Source of the DNA: CAYXUG01 sp964468655
GTDB taxonomy: Bacteria > Fidelibacterota > Marinisomatia > Marinisomatales > CAYXUG01
Direction: 5' to 3'
DNA length: 16,744 nt
Assembly (NCBI GenBank): GCA_964468655.1
Contig: CAYXUG010000047.1
Span: forward strand, 1-16,744
Under the pieces are notes generated by a model. That model saw only the letters and a list, made by a program, of their open reading frames with translations. It was not told where the DNA came from and did no database searches. This document shows positions 15,578 to 16,744 of this stretch, piece by piece. Position numbers and translations under genes: made by a program. Positions within the stretch are counted from its first letter, which is position 1. Each line of letters opens with the position of its first letter.

Positions 15578-16477
15578 ATGAAAGTCAATTTTCTGCATAT
15601 AATTTATATTTCCGCCCAGCTCCTCTTCGGGCAGAATCTGTCTGATTCATACGAAGTCCACACGATGGACATCCAGTTTTATATGCCCGAGTCTAACATA
15701 GTGATAAATGAAATAAACTATCATCCTGCCGAAGATTTTGATTCCGGTGACTGGGTGGAATTATATAATTCAACTTCAGCAGCAATTGATATGAGTAGCT
15801 GGTCATTAAAAGATGAGGATGATGAGCACGTTTTTATCCTAGCTGAAAATACTTTTCTGGGTGCGGATCAATACATTGTTTTGTGCAGGGATATCATCTC
15901 TTTTTCAGCGCTGTTTCCACAGGTTGAAAATGTAGTAGGTGACTTCGATTTCGGATTAAGCGGTGGAGGAGAACTCATCAGATTATTTGATTCCAACAGG
16001 TCATTGATTGATACTGTCCATTATGACGATGATCCCCCTTGGCCTGAAGAGCCCGATGGTAACGGTCCCACACTCGAATTGATAAATCCGTCCTTGGATA
16101 ATGCGCTGGCAACAAATTGGGTAGCGTCAGAAGAGCACGGCACGCCGGGGAGTGTGAATACCGGCTTTGTATCAATCAATGATCAATCTTCTTTAATTCC
16201 CAGCGAATTAACACTCTTTCAGAATTATCCCAATCCGTTTAATGCCACTACAACAATTAATTTTACAATTCCATCTGTAGAGACGTTGCATGCAACGTCT
16301 CTACTTCAGATATTTGACATTATCGGTAGATTAGTGGAAACATTGGTGAGTGGTGAACTGGTTGCAGGTAAACATTCCGTTGTATGGGATGCATCTAATA
16401 TTGCCAGTGGTGTCTATTTTTATTCGATACAAACTGAAAATAATGTTCAAACCAGAAAGATGATTTTACTGAAATGA
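15578..16477 (+). CDS. Lamin-tail-domain protein with type IX sorting domain
   Basis: 299 residues. The signal peptide covers about 1-18 (IIYISAQLLFGQ). A lamin-tail domain spans about 40-175: IVINEINYHPAEDFDSGDWVELYN, IDMSSWSLKDEDD and DQYIVLCRD are its usual phrases. The type IX sorting tail covers about 213-299 (LTLFQNYPNPFNATTTINF to RKMILLK). The protein should be exported and attached to the surface or released; bacterial lamin-tail domains are thought to bind ligands or surfaces, and no catalytic domain is present. In many relatives this domain is joined to a CotH kinase domain; here it stands alone. AGGGGAA precedes ATG 15578. Inside the sorting domain, V234-L242 (VETLHATSL) and the start of L243 are encoded by a perfect palindrome, listed separately. 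Confidence 0.87.
   Translation: MKVNFLHIIYISAQLLFGQNLSDSYEVHTMDIQFYMPESNIVINEINYHPAEDFDSGDWVELYNSTSAAIDMSSWSLKDEDDEHVFILAENTFLGADQYIVLCRDIISFSALFPQVENVVGDFDFGLSGGGELIRLFDSNRSLIDTVHYDDDPPWPEEPDGNGPTLELINPSLDNALATNWVASEEHGTPGSVNTGFVSINDQSSLIPSELTLFQNYPNPFNATTTINFTIPSVETLHATSLLQIFDIIGRLVETLVSGELVAGKHSVVWDASNIASGVYFYSIQTENNVQTRKMILLK
16277..16304. repeat. 28-bp perfect palindrome inside the sorting-domain coding region
   Basis: GTAGAGACGTTGCA (16277-16290) is followed at once by its exact reverse complement (16291-16304). It is in frame and encodes VETLHATSL plus the first base of L243. Compared with the sorting domain of the gene ending at 2457, the loop between the conserved Pro and the next strand is four residues longer here. 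This suggests a mobile or dispersed palindromic element tolerated inside a protein. No second copy was found in this window. Confidence 0.85.
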
Positions 16478-16707
16478 AGAAAATTAATTATCTGACTGTA
16501 TTTTCAATTATTTTAGTTGTTCTTTTTACCGCTTGCCAAAAAGACCCGGACTCACTTAACGGTGATACCCCGGATGAGCCATTCGAATGCCCTGATGGTT
16601 ACCACATCTGCGGCTCAGATTCTACAGACTGCTGTCTCGATACCACTAGCCATAACTTTGTGTGGGAGGTGGATACGTTAGGTGGGTATATGTACGTCGT
16701 CAAATGA
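16474..16707 (+). CDS. Small Cys-rich lipoprotein
   Basis: 77 residues. The lipoprotein signal ends at LFTAC, making C21 the lipidated residue. The mature part holds C39, C46, C53 and C54 in PFECPDGYHICGSDSTDCC, probably paired as disulfides, then HNFVWEVDTLGGY. ATG 16474 overlaps the stop of the lamin-tail gene (ATGA), so they form one transcription unit. From memory, longer proteins of this type continue after 'WExDTLGxY' into propeller-like repeats, so this one may be shortened by a stop or frameshift at TGA 16705-16707. Function unknown. Confidence 0.7.
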   Translation: MKKINYLTVFSIILVVLFTACQKDPDSLNGDTPDEPFECPDGYHICGSDSTDCCLDTTSHNFVWEVDTLGGYMYVVK

Positions 16708-16744
16708 TATGGTACAGATTCATCTAAATTTAAAGTGATACTTT

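Noticed and set aside
16705..16707. A second selenocysteine codon
   Set aside because: The following frame is open for about 12 codons only because the window ends; there is no U-x-x-C context and no convincing hairpin after the TGA.

Overview
The window looks like chromosomal DNA from an uncultured Gram-negative bacterium of the Fibrobacterota-Chlorobi-Bacteroidota superphylum. Candidatus Marinimicrobia (SAR406) or a close relative is my best guess. Two genes end in the 'YQNYPNPFN ... GxxVxxLV ... SGxYxYxL ... RKMxLLK' type IX secretion sorting domain of these lineages. There are also lipoproteins and an outer-membrane barrel-like protein. The phylum is inferred from style, not from a marker gene. 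TGA is a normal stop here (for example 7876-7878, 9465-9467, 16475-16477).

Region 1 (1-2457) holds the 3' part of a large exported protein: LVIVD propeller repeats, an Ig-like spacer, a TlpA/AhpC-type redoxin domain, a duplicated domain and a type IX sorting tail. Its frame is interrupted once, by a TGA at 1045-1047 that falls exactly on the first Cys of the redoxin CxxC motif (S-W-TGA-P-V-C). A stem-loop with an apical-loop G follows at once, as in bacterial SECIS elements. I read it as an undescribed selenoprotein with a U-x-x-C active site.

Region 2 (2575-7027) is a lipid-degradation cluster. It holds a diacylglycerol/sphingosine-kinase family enzyme, a sphingosine-1-phosphate lyase homologue 24 nt downstream, a HAD phosphatase, and an endonuclease/exonuclease/phosphatase-fold lipoprotein of the superfamily that contains neutral sphingomyelinases.

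Region 3 (7117-11849) is a tightly coupled four-gene operon: a FadR-like acyl-CoA-responsive repressor, an alkyl-DHAP-synthase-like flavoenzyme, a GlpD-type glycerol-3-phosphate dehydrogenase and a glycerophosphodiester phosphodiesterase. Genes overlap or abut. An almost perfect FadR box (GGTCAGACCT core) lies 25 nt before the first start codon. The module joins glycerol-3-phosphate/DHAP supply to ether-lipid chemistry under a fatty-acid sensor. Fatty aldehyde from region 2, once reduced to an alcohol, would be a possible substrate for region 3; this link is inference.

Region 4 (11850-16744) is less unified. It holds a transglutaminase-fold lipoprotein without a normal start codon, a small barrel-like outer-membrane protein, an ATP-grasp ligase on the minus strand, a lamin-tail-domain protein with a type IX tail, and a small Cys-rich lipoprotein. 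A perfect 28-bp palindrome sits inside the sorting domain of the lamin-tail gene. AT-rich repeats sharing AAAACGTAAT occur in two intergenic regions. I saw no rRNA, tRNA, CRISPR array, transposase or phage gene.
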